This document shows, piece by piece, positions 1-8,867 of a stretch of DNA of 64,000 nt. The notes below the pieces were generated by a model that saw nothing but the letters and a program-made list of their open reading frames with translations, had not been told where the DNA came from and made no database searches. The first letter of the stretch is position 1. Each line of letters opens with the position of its first letter. The stretch is from Planococcus salinus (lineage in GTDB: Bacteria; Bacillota; Bacilli; Bacillales_A; Planococcaceae): contig NZ_RIAX01000002.1 of assembly GCF_003719725.1 (NCBI RefSeq), positions 62,001 through 126,000 of the forward strand. Direction: 5' to 3'. A program made the translations under genes and the position numbers.

Positions 1-22
1 TAATCATTTGCCCCTGCGACAT

Positions 23-991
23 CTACTGACGCCCGTAAAGTGGCACCCCTTCTTTTTCTACTTCAATTCGCCAAACTTCATTTTTGGAGGATTCCGTGAT
101 ATACAAATAGCCGTCATGAAACGCCAGATTGGTTGTGAAAGTTCCGGCATTTTCAGGCAGGCGGATGGTGCCGGAGGTAAAGCCGTTCGCATCCTGGACT
201 ACAATTTCACCGGCTTGGAAATGAGCGATATATAAATTCCCTTCCGCATCGACCGCCAATCCATCCGGACCGATTCCGCCTTCATAATGGCCGAAGACAA
301 ATGGCGTTTCAGGAGAAGGTGGCGCGTTTAACGCTGGAACAGCAAGAACTCTGTTTTTGCCGAATTCGGAAATGTAAACACGATTGCCATCAGCCGAAAT
401 AGCAACTCCGTTCGGATAGGCAATATTTTCTGCAAACAATTCAGGTTCCGTGCTGTCTGCCGGCAAGTAGAAGACGCGTCCGACCGGATGAGTGGCACTG
501 GATCCCATCGGCTCCGTGAAATACAAACCTCCCGCTTCATCAAACACCAAGTCATTCAAACCATTTAACGGCTCGCCTTCATACGTGCTTACAGCAATTT
601 CACTTTCCCCTGTTTCGGGGTCATACGCATGGATGACGCCAGTAAGATCCGTCATGAACAAGCGTCCGTCTTTGTGGAATTTCGCTCCTACAGGACTCGG
701 AAATTCTTCGACGTGTTGTATTTCCTCCCCTTCGACTTTCAGCAGTTCCCCGCTCATCGGACTGACCATCCAGATGTCACCTTCGCGGTCGAAATTGACC
801 CCTTCCATGAATCCTTCCTCACCCGCAGCGACCTTTTCCCACTCCGCCTTTGCTGTAACGATTTCTGAGATATCATGCCGCTCCCCTGATGGTACCGGTT
901 TGGTTTCCTTCACTGAATTCGCGCCCACAAGCACTGCCGTGACTACAAAGATTACAACTAGAATGAGTCCGATTAACCCTTTTTTCTTCAC
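23..991 (-). CDS. SMP-30/gluconolactonase-like beta-propeller protein, membrane anchored
   Basis: A 322-residue protein with an N-terminal hydrophobic anchor (KKGLIGLILVVIFVVTAVLV) followed by repeated beta-propeller blades of the SMP-30/LRE type. Visible family segments are GLNDLVFDEAGGLYFTE, YPNGVAISADGNRVYISE and GPDGLAVDAEGNLYIAHF, whose Glu, Asn and Asp residues fit the metal site of the family. I chose the GTG at 991 because AAAGGGGG lies eight bases upstream; a longer in-frame start at 1039 lacks a good site. The substrate cannot be read from sequence; lactonase or strictosidine-synthase-like hydrolysis outside the membrane is the family expectation. It appears to be transcribed alone. 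Confidence 0.8.
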   Translation of the reverse strand: MKKKGLIGLILVVIFVVTAVLVGANSVKETKPVPSGERHDISEIVTAKAEWEKVAAGEEGFMEGVNFDREGDIWMVSPMSGELLKVEGEEIQHVEEFPSPVGAKFHKDGRLFMTDLTGVIHAYDPETGESEIAVSTYEGEPLNGLNDLVFDEAGGLYFTEPMGSSATHPVGRVFYLPADSTEPELFAENIAYPNGVAISADGNRVYISEFGKNRVLAVPALNAPPSPETPFVFGHYEGGIGPDGLAVDAEGNLYIAHFQAGEIVVQDANGFTSGTIRLPENAGTFTTNLAFHDGYLYITESSKNEVWRIEVEKEGVPLYGRQ

Positions 992-1471
992 GTTCCCAAC
1001 GCCCCCTTTTTTGAATAAATACATTCCAAAATTCCTCATCGTTTGCAGATTCCCGCTTCAGCCAGAAACCGATAAGCAGGAATTTCCCGGTACTTTTAAC
1101 AGCTGCCTTTTTCACAAGATCCTGCGGTGAAAACGGAAACTGTTAGTGAGAAATATATCGTTAAGAACGAATTAAGACTACCTGTTTGGATATTGGATTT
1201 TTCAAATTATTCAGTGAAGTTTTCCCTTTTTTCAACAAGACATCTTTGATAAACTTAGAGGTTTCCGGTTTACTCCTCTTTTATGGATTACGGGAGTGAA
1301 AAGTGTGCCGGAGGGATGTGCCGAATAAAATACAACAGCCATCTTTAATGAAATCAATTAATTTCGATAAAGATGGCTGTTTCTGTACATATCATGTGAG
1401 GAGAAAGCGTAAAACCGGATACTTTGAGGCGAGTCGGAACTTCCACTTTCTTTTAAATAAAGAAACCTTTT
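992..1471. other. intergenic region with one terminator hairpin
   Basis: About 480 bases with no supportable gene. The only clear structure is the inverted repeat at 1334-1381. The remainder is AT-rich upstream sequence of the gene ending at 23. Confidence 0.5.
1334..1381 (-). terminator. intrinsic terminator downstream of the DUF1643 gene
   Basis: Perfect 14-base arms (AACAGCCATCTTTA at 1334-1347 and its complement at 1368-1381) with a further small internal pairing (GAAAT/ATTTC). It sits about 90 bases after the stop of the minus-strand DUF1643 gene. Confidence 0.6.
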
Positions 1472-2140
1472 CTAAACCACTTCTACTGTCTCTTTCAGCT
1501 GTTCTTCCATATCATCCAACCATTGAATGCATTTTTTCTGGATCCATGGGAACGGGTGGTAATACAACGGGCGGACTTTGTAAGCCAAGCCGGCGACATT
1601 TACCCTTTCCGATAATATGGTATGGGCGTCTTTCGCAGCGGGGATGATCGATGATTTGGTTCCCCACCCTGCGATAACCGAATTTGCTTTCTCCATACAA
1701 TTCAATAACTCACCATACCGATCAACTGAAAATATACTGTGGCGTACGTCACCCTGTGCCTTCATGAACTTTTGACTTTCTTTATACTCTTCAAACTTCC
1801 CAGTCCGCAAATCAGACAGGTTGATGACCTGGACAGCATTCCAGCTCATCCGCTCCATCAGGCGCATCAGTTGGTATAACGTATTATCAGGGGTTGCGGG
1901 AAGAAGCGTTAGCCGCTCAACCTCCCCGGCTAGTAGAGGGATAGATTCTTCACCAGCCAATGGAAGACATTTTCCGGGATTCAGCAACACAAACAAGGCA
2001 TCAATTCCTTCCTGTTTCGAGTCGATTCGGCGGATGACAGCGAGACTTCGGCAAAGCTGAATTCTTCCGTCCGTATCCAATTTGTAAAAAGCTCCTTCTG
2101 TCTGAAATACATTTTCCAATTCCCTTGCTGATTGAAACAT
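1472..2140 (-). CDS. DUF1643-like protein
   Basis: A 222-residue soluble protein. The segments LFVLLNPGK, VQVINLSDLRTGK and SVIAGWGTKSS match the pattern of the DUF1643 family (NPS-like, NL-D-R and GWG blocks), for which no biochemical function is established. I start it at the ATG at 2140, because GAGGGGGAATT is spaced correctly before it; the upstream ATG at 2155 would fall on that ribosome binding site. It is monocistronic, with a terminator at 1334-1381. Family assignment is by motif memory, so moderate confidence. Confidence 0.65.
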   Translation of the reverse strand: MFQSARELENVFQTEGAFYKLDTDGRIQLCRSLAVIRRIDSKQEGIDALFVLLNPGKCLPLAGEESIPLLAGEVERLTLLPATPDNTLYQLMRLMERMSWNAVQVINLSDLRTGKFEEYKESQKFMKAQGDVRHSIFSVDRYGELLNCMEKANSVIAGWGTKSSIIPAAKDAHTILSERVNVAGLAYKVRPLYYHPFPWIQKKCIQWLDDMEEQLKETVEVV

Positions 2141-2430
2141 ACAATTCCCCCTCATTTTTTAGTGACTTTTTTAAAAAGGCTTCCCGTAAATGAGCGGCAA
2201 AAAGACCCGCCATTCCATAATTTCTGTAACCTGATTATACCAAAAAGAACATATGTTCTCAATAATATTCTAAATTTTCTATAATTTTTTCTTTTCAACC
2301 TGTTGCATTATTTCATTCCAGACAGCTATTGACAGCCATTCATAACCCATGTACTCCCATCTAATATTGCATGTTGTAATACTCTTAAGAGGAATAATTC
2401 AATGCTAACCGGGAAAAATATTACAAGTTG

Positions 2431-2892
2431 TATAAGTTGAACAAAAGAATGATCCTTTATATAACGCTTCGGCGCTTTGGACATGACTTCCGCAATAAGC
2501 CGAGAAAACCACTCGTCTTATTGCTCCGTCCAGTACGGAGTAGCGCCGGCGCTGAGAGAAGTCACTAAAGATATGGAGCAAAACAGCGAAGACGCCCAGG
2601 GGACCAAGCGAAGTGATGAGATCTACTCGGGCGGTAAGCCCGAGTTAGCTCAGCGCGAGCCAAGAGTTGGCTGAAGCCTGCAAGGCCAACTCTTGGCGAC
2701 GAAGCTAGCGCAGCGATGCAACGCCCTTTCATGTCTCGAAGCTAGCGCAGCGATGCAGAGACAGGAGCACGGGTTTTGGCAGTAGGCAGCGCGACGTCCT
2801 GTCGCGCCTACTGCATGACCCACATCCTGTGGGCCCGCAAGCGGAGCTGTTTTGCGGAATATCGATTACTAAAGATATTAGTTCAACTTATA
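2431..2892 (+). repeat. dispersed non-coding element, full copy A
   Basis: A 462-base element bounded by perfect 12-base inverted ends (TATAAGTTGAAC and GTTCAACTTATA). Its body closely matches 52574-52996 and partly matches 20619-20785 and 40745-40876. It contains a 13-base-pair hairpin (2659-2697), an eight-pair hairpin around CTCGGGC/GCCCGAG, two copies of AAGCTAGCGCAGCGATGCA, twin GC-rich hairpins (2779-2814, 2817-2835) and a core ending TTTTGCGGAATATC (2850-2863). No convincing reading frame. The right end lies just before the ribosome binding site of the gene at 2917, so it may contribute its leader or promoter. Confidence 0.85.
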
Positions 2893-2916
2893 TGGAGCTG
2901 AAAGGAGGAGCCTGTC

Positions 2917-3522
2917 ATGTTTGGATTCGATGATCTGATCCGACTTCTGATAGCGATTTTTTTCATTTTGCCTATAGTAACAGTTATTCGGGAGACCGGT
3001 TATTATGTGATGGCTACGGTTCTTGGAGCCACGGAGAAAAAACTGATCATTGGCAGCGGACCGACGATGTTCCGCTTAAAAACGATTGAAATACGCCGCT
3101 ATTTTTTTATGTACAGTTGGGTGGAATATGACAAAGTTCGTCCAAAGAGCCAGCTCTGGAAAGTGTTGCTCTATGCCTCTCCTATACTCAGCAATATGAC
3201 CGCCGGCTTAACGGTGAACTTCCTGGTAGGACAAGGAATACTCGCCAGCAATATCTTCTGGCAGACTTTTTTATTCTATGTCTTCTATTACGTCCTATTT
3301 GATATGCTGCCAGTATATCTGCCGGACGGCCAACCGACAAATGGGCGGGCGATATTTGACTTGGTGTGGCATCAGAAAGAGTCCAGTTATGTAAAGAGTG
3401 CCTGGAAAATCAATGACGAAGAAGAGAGTGGAGCTGACACGCAGGCACAAAAAGAAACGAAACAAAATCGCGGGAGGAACCGAGATGGAAATGAAGAGAA
3501 GGAAAGGCCTGTGAAAAATTGA
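2917..3522 (+). CDS. degenerate M50/site-2-protease-like membrane protein
   Basis: A 201-residue protein with about four membrane segments and a charged tail (residues ~165-201, rich in E, K, Q, R). The first third (ILPIVTVIRETGYYVMATVL...KLIIGSGPTMFRL) resembles the M50 layout in which HExxH sits in helix 1 and a GxGP segment follows, but the zinc motif reads RETGY, so both histidines are missing. DMLPVYLPDGQPTNGR resembles the second M50 motif (N-x-LP-x-x-x-x-DG). If related it cannot be a zinc protease of the usual kind. Start supported by AAAGGAGG ten bases upstream. Its promoter region is repeat copy A. Confidence 0.55.
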   Translation: MFGFDDLIRLLIAIFFILPIVTVIRETGYYVMATVLGATEKKLIIGSGPTMFRLKTIEIRRYFFMYSWVEYDKVRPKSQLWKVLLYASPILSNMTAGLTVNFLVGQGILASNIFWQTFLFYVFYYVLFDMLPVYLPDGQPTNGRAIFDLVWHQKESSYVKSAWKINDEEESGADTQAQKETKQNRGRNRDGNEEKERPVKN

Positions 3523-4212
3523 AGTAGTCATTGATGTGTTTCCCAGACTGTTGTTTTTTAAAAGCTACGCGATGAATTGTGTAAAATTGTTTCTATAATG
3601 GCTGTACAGGAAGCTCCAATTGATCGATAAGAAATAAACACCATTTTATATTTTAAAGATTTTCATCTCCTGTATCTTTTATATGCAGAGAATCCCTTAT
3701 CACATCATAAGCTCAACTCATAATCTTCAGTTGGCCTTAACCCTATTTTCAAAACAGCATCTTTTCCAGGCAAAATCACAAGATGATGGATGAAGTGACT
3801 CGTGAAGATTTCCCTATAAGTCCCGCGGAAATTTAAAAATGCCTGAACCCGCCATTTATTTTGGCGGGTTCAGGCATTGCGCTTCTTTTAGTTTTTCTAT
3901 TACTTGTCGATACTCATTTTACGCTAATGTTGCACGCAATGGAAATAATAATTGGTTTCGCTGGATTGTATAAATTTTATTTACTCTTATTATTGAATCT
4001 CTTCTTAAACAGCTTATCTCAATATCATATTCGGTTCTCTTCGGTTGGCTCGTACATTTCAAACGATAATTTCATTATGTGGATCTTCGTCGCTTATGAC
4101 AAAGCAAGGAGACTCACGGACAAATCCGTCACTTGTACTCCATTTGGCAAAGAAAAAATCACCATGTCTGGCGGTTTTTCTTGCATGCTCTGCTTCTCTC
4201 AGTTTTCTTCTG
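3523..4212. other. long intergenic region with an isolated hairpin
   Basis: About 690 bases without a supportable gene. A plus-strand reading frame at 3861-4232 is rejected because it begins inside the hairpin and has no ribosome binding site. The one clear structure is the 16-base-pair hairpin at 3838-3878. Confidence 0.5.
3838..3878. terminator. perfect 16-base-pair hairpin, possible terminator
   Basis: Arms AATGCCTGAACCCGCC (3838-3853) and its exact complement (3863-3878), loop of nine. Flanked by A-rich sequence on the left but only a weak T-run on the right, and over 300 bases from the nearest gene end, so its target is unclear. Confidence 0.5.
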
Positions 4213-4434
4213 TTATGAGAAGAACTGTCTGAGTTCATCTTCGTACCAATTCCTTAACTCTTCACTCTTATCATTCATATCTTGCTCATCAGCAGGAGTT
4301 GATTGAATGGGTTGAATATTATTGAATCTCATTTCTTTTTCAATCTCATCAATACTTAAATTGGTGTTTCGTTTCATTTCACCTTTCAGTGGAGTTCGTT
4401 TTAATGTGATCGATTTATTGCCTAACGTCAACAT
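4213..4434 (-). CDS. small hypothetical protein
   Basis: A 73-residue, acidic soluble protein starting MLTLGNKSITLKRTPLKGEM. I do not recognise the family. The ATG at 4434 is chosen because AAAGGGAG lies seven bases before it; the TTG at 4452 would overlap that site. The C-terminal half is mainly charged and probably helical (DEQDMNDKSEELRNWYEDEL). It is transcribed alone, in the same direction as the IDEAL-domain gene downstream of it in window order but separated by a terminator hairpin. Confidence 0.55.
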   Translation of the reverse strand: MLTLGNKSITLKRTPLKGEMKRNTNLSIDEIEKEMRFNNIQPIQSTPADEQDMNDKSEELRNWYEDELRQFFS

Positions 4435-4532
4435 TTCTTCACTCCCTTTCAACCCGTTTACTTTATATATATCATATCATGTGTCAATATTCCCGGCTAA
4501 TAGCTGTACTCTTTCTCTCCACAAACCAAAAA

Positions 4533-4562
4533 GAGCAGCGACTTTTTAAAAGTCCGCTGCTC
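4533..4562 (-). terminator. intrinsic terminator of the IDEAL-domain gene
   Basis: GAGCAGCG-ACTTTT pairs with AAAAGT-C-CGCTGCTC, and the minus-strand side continues into a T-run (from AAACCAAAAA on the plus strand). It lies 35 bases after the stop codon at 4597. Confidence 0.7.
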
Positions 4563-4596
4563 ATTCTTGAATTATTCTCTTCTCAGTCTGCTTTTC

Positions 4597-4920
4597 TTAG
4601 TTAACCGCCTGCTTCTTCGAATTCAACTCCGCAGAAAGTTCCTCAAACCACTCTTTGTCCCCCGTCGCCAAAGCCAGATCAATCAGGAACTCCAGCTCGC
4701 CGGCACCTTTACTCTGAATCATCGGTATGCTTTCCACCTGGTTGACCGACATCGGAATCGTCTTGCCGATCATTTCCTCGTTATCGCTTTCGACCACCAC
4801 CACATTCACTGCTTCCTGAACCATGCTCATGGAATCGATGAAGCCGATGATCAGTTCGCCGTGGCGGGAAATGCCTTTGACCCAGTCGCTTGTCTTTAAA
4901 ATCGCTTTATCATTTTTCAT
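4597..4920 (-). CDS. IDEAL-domain protein
   Basis: A 107-residue soluble protein. Residues ~78-100 (LEFLIDLALATGDKEWFEELSAEL) match the IDEAL domain, a short helical module found at the C terminus of small Firmicutes proteins such as YpiB and ComK-related proteins; its molecular role is poorly known. The N-terminal part has a beta-rich pattern (GELIIGFIDSMSMVQEAVNVVVVES). Start ATG at 4920 has AGAAGGTG upstream. Monocistronic with its own terminator. Confidence 0.75.
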   Translation of the reverse strand: MKNDKAILKTSDWVKGISRHGELIIGFIDSMSMVQEAVNVVVVESDNEEMIGKTIPMSVNQVESIPMIQSKGAGELEFLIDLALATGDKEWFEELSAELNSKKQAVN

Positions 4921-5147
4921 CTGTTTGCACCTTCTTTTACATTATTGACAGCTCAAATCAATCTGGCTGTCTCATTTTGAAAAATTCATATGCTAATATA
5001 TCAATCATTTCAATTTCTCTAGTAGTTATCTTCAATCAAGTAAGAACAAAGTGTTGTTGCTAAAGGGAATTTTACGCCGGTCCACCCGCCATTACAAACT
5101 ATATGCTTTTGATTCGAAATTCCCCAAAAATTCAGGTGCAGGGAGAA

Positions 5148-7181
5148 TCACTCATTCTGCTCGTACAAAGTCACGCTTTCAATATAATTAATGAACCGTC
5201 TTAACTCCTTCGCTTCTTCTCTCGTGATCAACCCGGATTCATACAGCTGGAAGATTTCGGAGCGGCCGGTGTCCAATACGCTGATTCGCAGTTCTTCTTT
5301 CTGCAGCTCGTATTTTTCAGCATTCAGTGAACCCGGATTTTTTAAGCGGCTGATTTTTTGTCTATAGTCGGAAATCACTTCGTTCACCAGCTTTTTATAG
5401 CCTTCCTTCCGGGCAAGTTTTTCCAGGTCCTGTATCGCGGCCTCCATCGCCTGCAATTGATGTTTTCGTCCCTCAGGAAACGGTTCCGGCCGGTTTCCAT
5501 TCATTTCAGGGTGGTAACCCCAGAAACGTTTCCAGGCTCTCCCCAATTTCCCCTGCAGATAACGCGTAATCGAACGGACATTGTTTGAAGCGGCTTCTTC
5601 CCGACGGTCAAACGATTTTTCAAATGCTTCGTAAATGTCCTGGTCCATGGCTCCTTCCTCTCGGGCTTTCTGGATAAACGCCCGTTCCGCTCTCAACCCC
5701 CGACGCCTTATTTCCTTCAGTTTGCGCTCCCGATCTTTATCAGCCCGGGATTTCGAATCTTCAGCAGGCTGGAGCTGCTCGAATCTCCACCTGTATTCAT
5801 CCATTAAGTCAAAGGCCGCTGCTTCATTTTCTTTATTCATTTCGTGACGGATTTTCTGAAGTGAAGTCAACAGCACACGCCTTCTGGCTTCTTCCACACT
5901 GATTTTTCCTGTTTCTGTTTTCTGCTTTTGGGAACTCCTGCTTAGCAGCGGCAGACAAACAGTGGCCAGCACCAGAGTGAAAAGGATGGTACCTGCAGCG
6001 AGAAATAAAATCAGCGACCGTTCGGGAAACCCTTCTCCGTTGTCCATCAGGAACGGAATGGACAGAACACCGACCATGGTAATGGTTCCGCGGACACCTG
6101 TCAGGCTGATGAGCAGTGTGGTTCTGAAATTCGGCTTAGGCGCATCTGCCATTTTTCCACGCTTGAATTCATAAATGGAGAACAAATACGCCCACGCAAA
6201 ACGGATGCCCAAAATCACGGAACCAACGGCGACGACATACAGGAAGATCAACTCATATCCTCTTCCCGGATCTTCCAGAATTCCACTCATCGAAGTTGGA
6301 AGCGTCATTCCGAGCAGCAGGAAAGCAATCCCGTTCAGTATAAACAGAACGATGGTCCATATATTTTCCGTCAGCACTTGTTCTTCTGCGACCAGTGTTG
6401 CTGTCTGGTCCCTTACCATGGAATGGATGATCCCAGCCACCACGACGGCAATCACCCCGGAAGCATGGAGAACATCTTCCGCAATCATAAAAATGAAAAA
6501 TGGAGTGAGGATCTGCAGCAGCGTATGGAACGTCACATCGGTAATTCCCTGTTTCCGAAGAATCAGCCGGATGCCGATGAGCAGCAGCGCCAGTACCAGG
6601 CCAATAACCGCGCCTGCCGCAAACTTATAGGAAAAATCGAGCACAGCTTCCTGCCATGAAAAATAACCCGTCACAACGGCCGCTACCGCATAATTAAAAG
6701 CGACGAGTCCTGATGCATCGTTGATCAGGGATTCTCCTCTGACCAGGTTCAAAACGCCTTCGGGCAACCGGATGCGTTTTGCAATTCCATTGACCGCAAC
6801 AGGATCCGTCGGTGACAGAATGGCGGCCAGTGCAAATGCTGCAGCGAGCGGAATTTCATCAATCATCCAATGAATGAAATAACCTCCGCCGATCGTCGTC
6901 AGCAGCACAAGAAGAACGGCATTTCCAAGGATCGGCCCTCTCAACCGCCATAACTCTTCACGCGGATAATTGCGTCCGTCATTGTATAAGAGAGGCGCAA
7001 TGAACAGCAGCAAAAACCATTCCGTTTCAATGTCCAGCGAAATTCCCTCGAACATCAGCACCAGCACCAAGCCGAGTGACACCTGGATTAAAGCGACGGG
7101 AATAAAAGGGATATAGTTACTGATGACATTTGACAGCAACAGACAGATCAACAGCAGCAATATGGTAAACAATAGGCCCAT
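5148..7181 (-). CDS. NhaP/CPA1-type Na+/H+ antiporter
   Basis: A 677-residue protein. The first ~400 residues carry about twelve membrane segments of the monovalent cation:proton antiporter-1 family, including ALAAILSPTDPVAVNGI (the conserved TDP segment) and GESLINDASGLVAF (the ND pair of the ion-binding site). The remaining ~280 residues form a charged cytoplasmic tail rich in Arg, Lys and Glu, typical of Bacillales NhaP-like proteins, where the tail is regulatory. I prefer the ATG at 7181 (GGAG, spacing eight) over 7244, which has no ribosome binding site. Expected to export Na+ in exchange for protons for pH and salt homeostasis; monocistronic. Confidence 0.88.
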   Translation of the reverse strand: MGLLFTILLLLICLLLSNVISNYIPFIPVALIQVSLGLVLVLMFEGISLDIETEWFLLLFIAPLLYNDGRNYPREELWRLRGPILGNAVLLVLLTTIGGGYFIHWMIDEIPLAAAFALAAILSPTDPVAVNGIAKRIRLPEGVLNLVRGESLINDASGLVAFNYAVAAVVTGYFSWQEAVLDFSYKFAAGAVIGLVLALLLIGIRLILRKQGITDVTFHTLLQILTPFFIFMIAEDVLHASGVIAVVVAGIIHSMVRDQTATLVAEEQVLTENIWTIVLFILNGIAFLLLGMTLPTSMSGILEDPGRGYELIFLYVVAVGSVILGIRFAWAYLFSIYEFKRGKMADAPKPNFRTTLLISLTGVRGTITMVGVLSIPFLMDNGEGFPERSLILFLAAGTILFTLVLATVCLPLLSRSSQKQKTETGKISVEEARRRVLLTSLQKIRHEMNKENEAAAFDLMDEYRWRFEQLQPAEDSKSRADKDRERKLKEIRRRGLRAERAFIQKAREEGAMDQDIYEAFEKSFDRREEAASNNVRSITRYLQGKLGRAWKRFWGYHPEMNGNRPEPFPEGRKHQLQAMEAAIQDLEKLARKEGYKKLVNEVISDYRQKISRLKNPGSLNAEKYELQKEELRISVLDTGRSEIFQLYESGLITREEAKELRRFINYIESVTLYEQNE

Positions 7182-7484
7182 ATAAGCTCTCCATTCCGCT
7201 ATAGCGATGGTTTCTTCGGTATTCTTTCTATACCCAAAAATCATTTTCTTAAAATGTTCTGCTGCCTGCTGGCCTTACTTGATGCCCATCCTCGAAACTT
7301 CATCAACTGTGTGTGAAAACTATTCAATTTCAAGACATACACCAAGCGGTTGTGCCTCGAGCTGGTGGACGAAGCGACTTAGAATCCTCGGAAACTTCAT
7401 TTATCACCTTTACTTCCCTTCAGCCTTCATATACACTGAATCCATCGGGACAACCCGAACACAAAAAACCGCATACCGTTTTCT

Positions 7485-7573
7485 GCACTGGGGGTGCTTA
7501 TTTTAGCTGAGATGCGAGCGAAAGCTCCGATCCCTTATGACTCGATCAGGTTAGGACCTGCGTGAGGAAGTGC
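7485..7573 (+). promoter_or_regulatory. TPP riboswitch (THI element)
   Basis: Carries the THI-box signature: GCACT/AGTGC outer helix (7485-7489 with 7569-7573), GGGGTGC then CTGAGA at 7507-7512, and GATCAGG...GGACCTGCGTGAGGAAG. It precedes the ykoFEDC thiamine-precursor transporter and is followed by an intrinsic terminator at 7636-7665, which indicates transcription-termination control by thiamine pyrophosphate. Confidence 0.93.
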
Positions 7574-7635
7574 GGTGACTTTCCGCAAATGAACGTTACA
7601 ACAAACCTCTTTTGAATTTATTTGCATGGAACAGT

Positions 7636-7665
7636 GGCTGCATCTTCACGGATGCGGCCTTTTTT
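7636..7665 (+). terminator. riboswitch-controlled terminator
   Basis: GGCTGCATC pairs with GATGCGGCC (one G-U pair) around a short loop and is followed by CTTTTTT. Position between the TPP aptamer and the ykoF start fits the expression platform. Confidence 0.8.
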
Positions 7666-7693
7666 GTGCACATTTTTAAGGAGGAATTTTATT

Positions 7694-8293
7694 ATGGAAC
7701 CATTGCAATGCGGCACAAGCCCGATTGTCGGATTTCGCTTCACACTGAATCCGATGAGCGGCGATTTCATCAAAATCATCAAAGGGGCTTTAAAAGAGAT
7801 CGACACCTCGACTGTCTGGATGAATACGGACGATGTCTCAACCGTCATCCGCGGCAAACAGAACCATGTCTTCAATGTGGCAAAGGCGCTGACTTTGCAT
7901 GCGGCGAAAACCGGTGAACATGTGGCCTTGAACGGTACGTTCTCGATCGGCTGCCCGGGCGATACGTCAGGGGATGTCTATCTTGATAAAGACGATGTTC
8001 TGTTGAATACAGATAGCACGAAGCAATATGTCTCTTCCCAGTTCGCGCTGTATCCGATGAACAACCCGGATTATATGGCGGTCATTTACCGGGAAGTCGA
8101 ACGCGCGAAAGAACATGGCGTCTGGAATGATTCGATGCATTACGCGAGCGGCATCCATGGCGATATCCATGACGTCTTTGCATTTTACGAAGATTCATTT
8201 ATCCATGCACGCTCCGAGGAACATCGCCATCTCGTCATGACGGTGTCGATGAGCATCAACAGCCCATCTCATGGAGGTGCTGAGAATGCTTAA
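7694..8293 (+). CDS. ykoF: YkoF-like thiamine/HMP-binding protein
   Basis: A 199-residue protein matching YkoF of B. subtilis in length and in segments such as SPIVGFRFTLNPMSGDFI, VSSQFALYPMNNPDYM and SGIHGDIHDVFAFYEDSF. YkoF is a cytoplasmic protein with two ferredoxin-like ACT-type repeats that binds thiamine or its pyrimidine part. The ATG at 7694 follows AAGGAGG. First gene of the ykoFEDC operon, under TPP riboswitch control. Its stop overlaps the next start by eight bases, implying translational coupling. Confidence 0.9.
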   Translation: MEPLQCGTSPIVGFRFTLNPMSGDFIKIIKGALKEIDTSTVWMNTDDVSTVIRGKQNHVFNVAKALTLHAAKTGEHVALNGTFSIGCPGDTSGDVYLDKDDVLLNTDSTKQYVSSQFALYPMNNPDYMAVIYREVERAKEHGVWNDSMHYASGIHGDIHDVFAFYEDSFIHARSEEHRHLVMTVSMSINSPSHGGAENA

Positions 8294-8867
8294 ATCGTGG
8301 AAACTGAAAGAAATTGTTCTGATGTCGCTGTTCGGCGTCGTGTTTGGAATTGTTTATCTGCTGTTTATCCACCTTGGCAATATTTGGGCTGGCGTCATCG
8401 GTCCAATCGCCTATGAATGGATGTTCGGCATCTGGTTTATCGTCTCGATCATCTCGATGTACATTATCCGCAAGCCAGGCGCAGCACTCTTGCCCGAATC
8501 GATGGCCGCGGTCATTGAAGTGATGCTTGGAAACGCGGTTGGCCCGCGCCTTATTTTGTCAGGCATAATCCAGGGGTTAGGTGCTGAAGCTGCTTTTGCC
8601 GCTACACGCTACAAGCATTTCAACCTGTTTGTTCTGATGCTTGCGGGCATCGGCGCGGCGGTTTTCAGTTTCATCTACGGTTATTTCGTCTCGGGCTATG
8701 CAGCGCTCGACCCTTCTTTTGTGGCGCTGATGTTCACGTTGCGTGTCCTGAGTGGGGCCATTATTGCCGGCGTCGGCGGAAAATATATCGCAGATGCCTT
8801 GCTCGCGACCGGTTCGCTGCGCGGCTATGCGATTTCCCGTACGGACAAAGGTGATGCGCGTGCGTGA
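8286..8867 (+). CDS. ykoE: YkoE-like ECF transporter substrate-specific subunit
   Basis: A 193-residue membrane protein with about five to six hydrophobic segments; the family is the substrate-binding (S) component of the thiamine/hydroxymethylpyrimidine energy-coupling-factor transporter. Segments include LMSLFGVVFGIVYLLFIHLG and GVIGPIAYEWMFGIWFI. Start ATG at 8286, inside the end of ykoF, with ATGGAGGTG upstream. Works with ATPase YkoD and transmembrane coupling protein YkoC encoded next. Confidence 0.9.
   Translation: MLKSWKLKEIVLMSLFGVVFGIVYLLFIHLGNIWAGVIGPIAYEWMFGIWFIVSIISMYIIRKPGAALLPESMAAVIEVMLGNAVGPRLILSGIIQGLGAEAAFAATRYKHFNLFVLMLAGIGAAVFSFIYGYFVSGYAALDPSFVALMFTLRVLSGAIIAGVGGKYIADALLATGSLRGYAISRTDKGDARA

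Noticed and set aside
2477-2674. Reading frame inside repeat copy A
   Set aside because: Not preserved in copy B, which has insertions and deletions that break it; the conserved signal is RNA-like structure.
3861-4232. Plus-strand frame of 123 codons
   Set aside because: It begins inside the 3838-3878 hairpin, has no ribosome binding site and its composition is ordinary AT-rich non-coding DNA.
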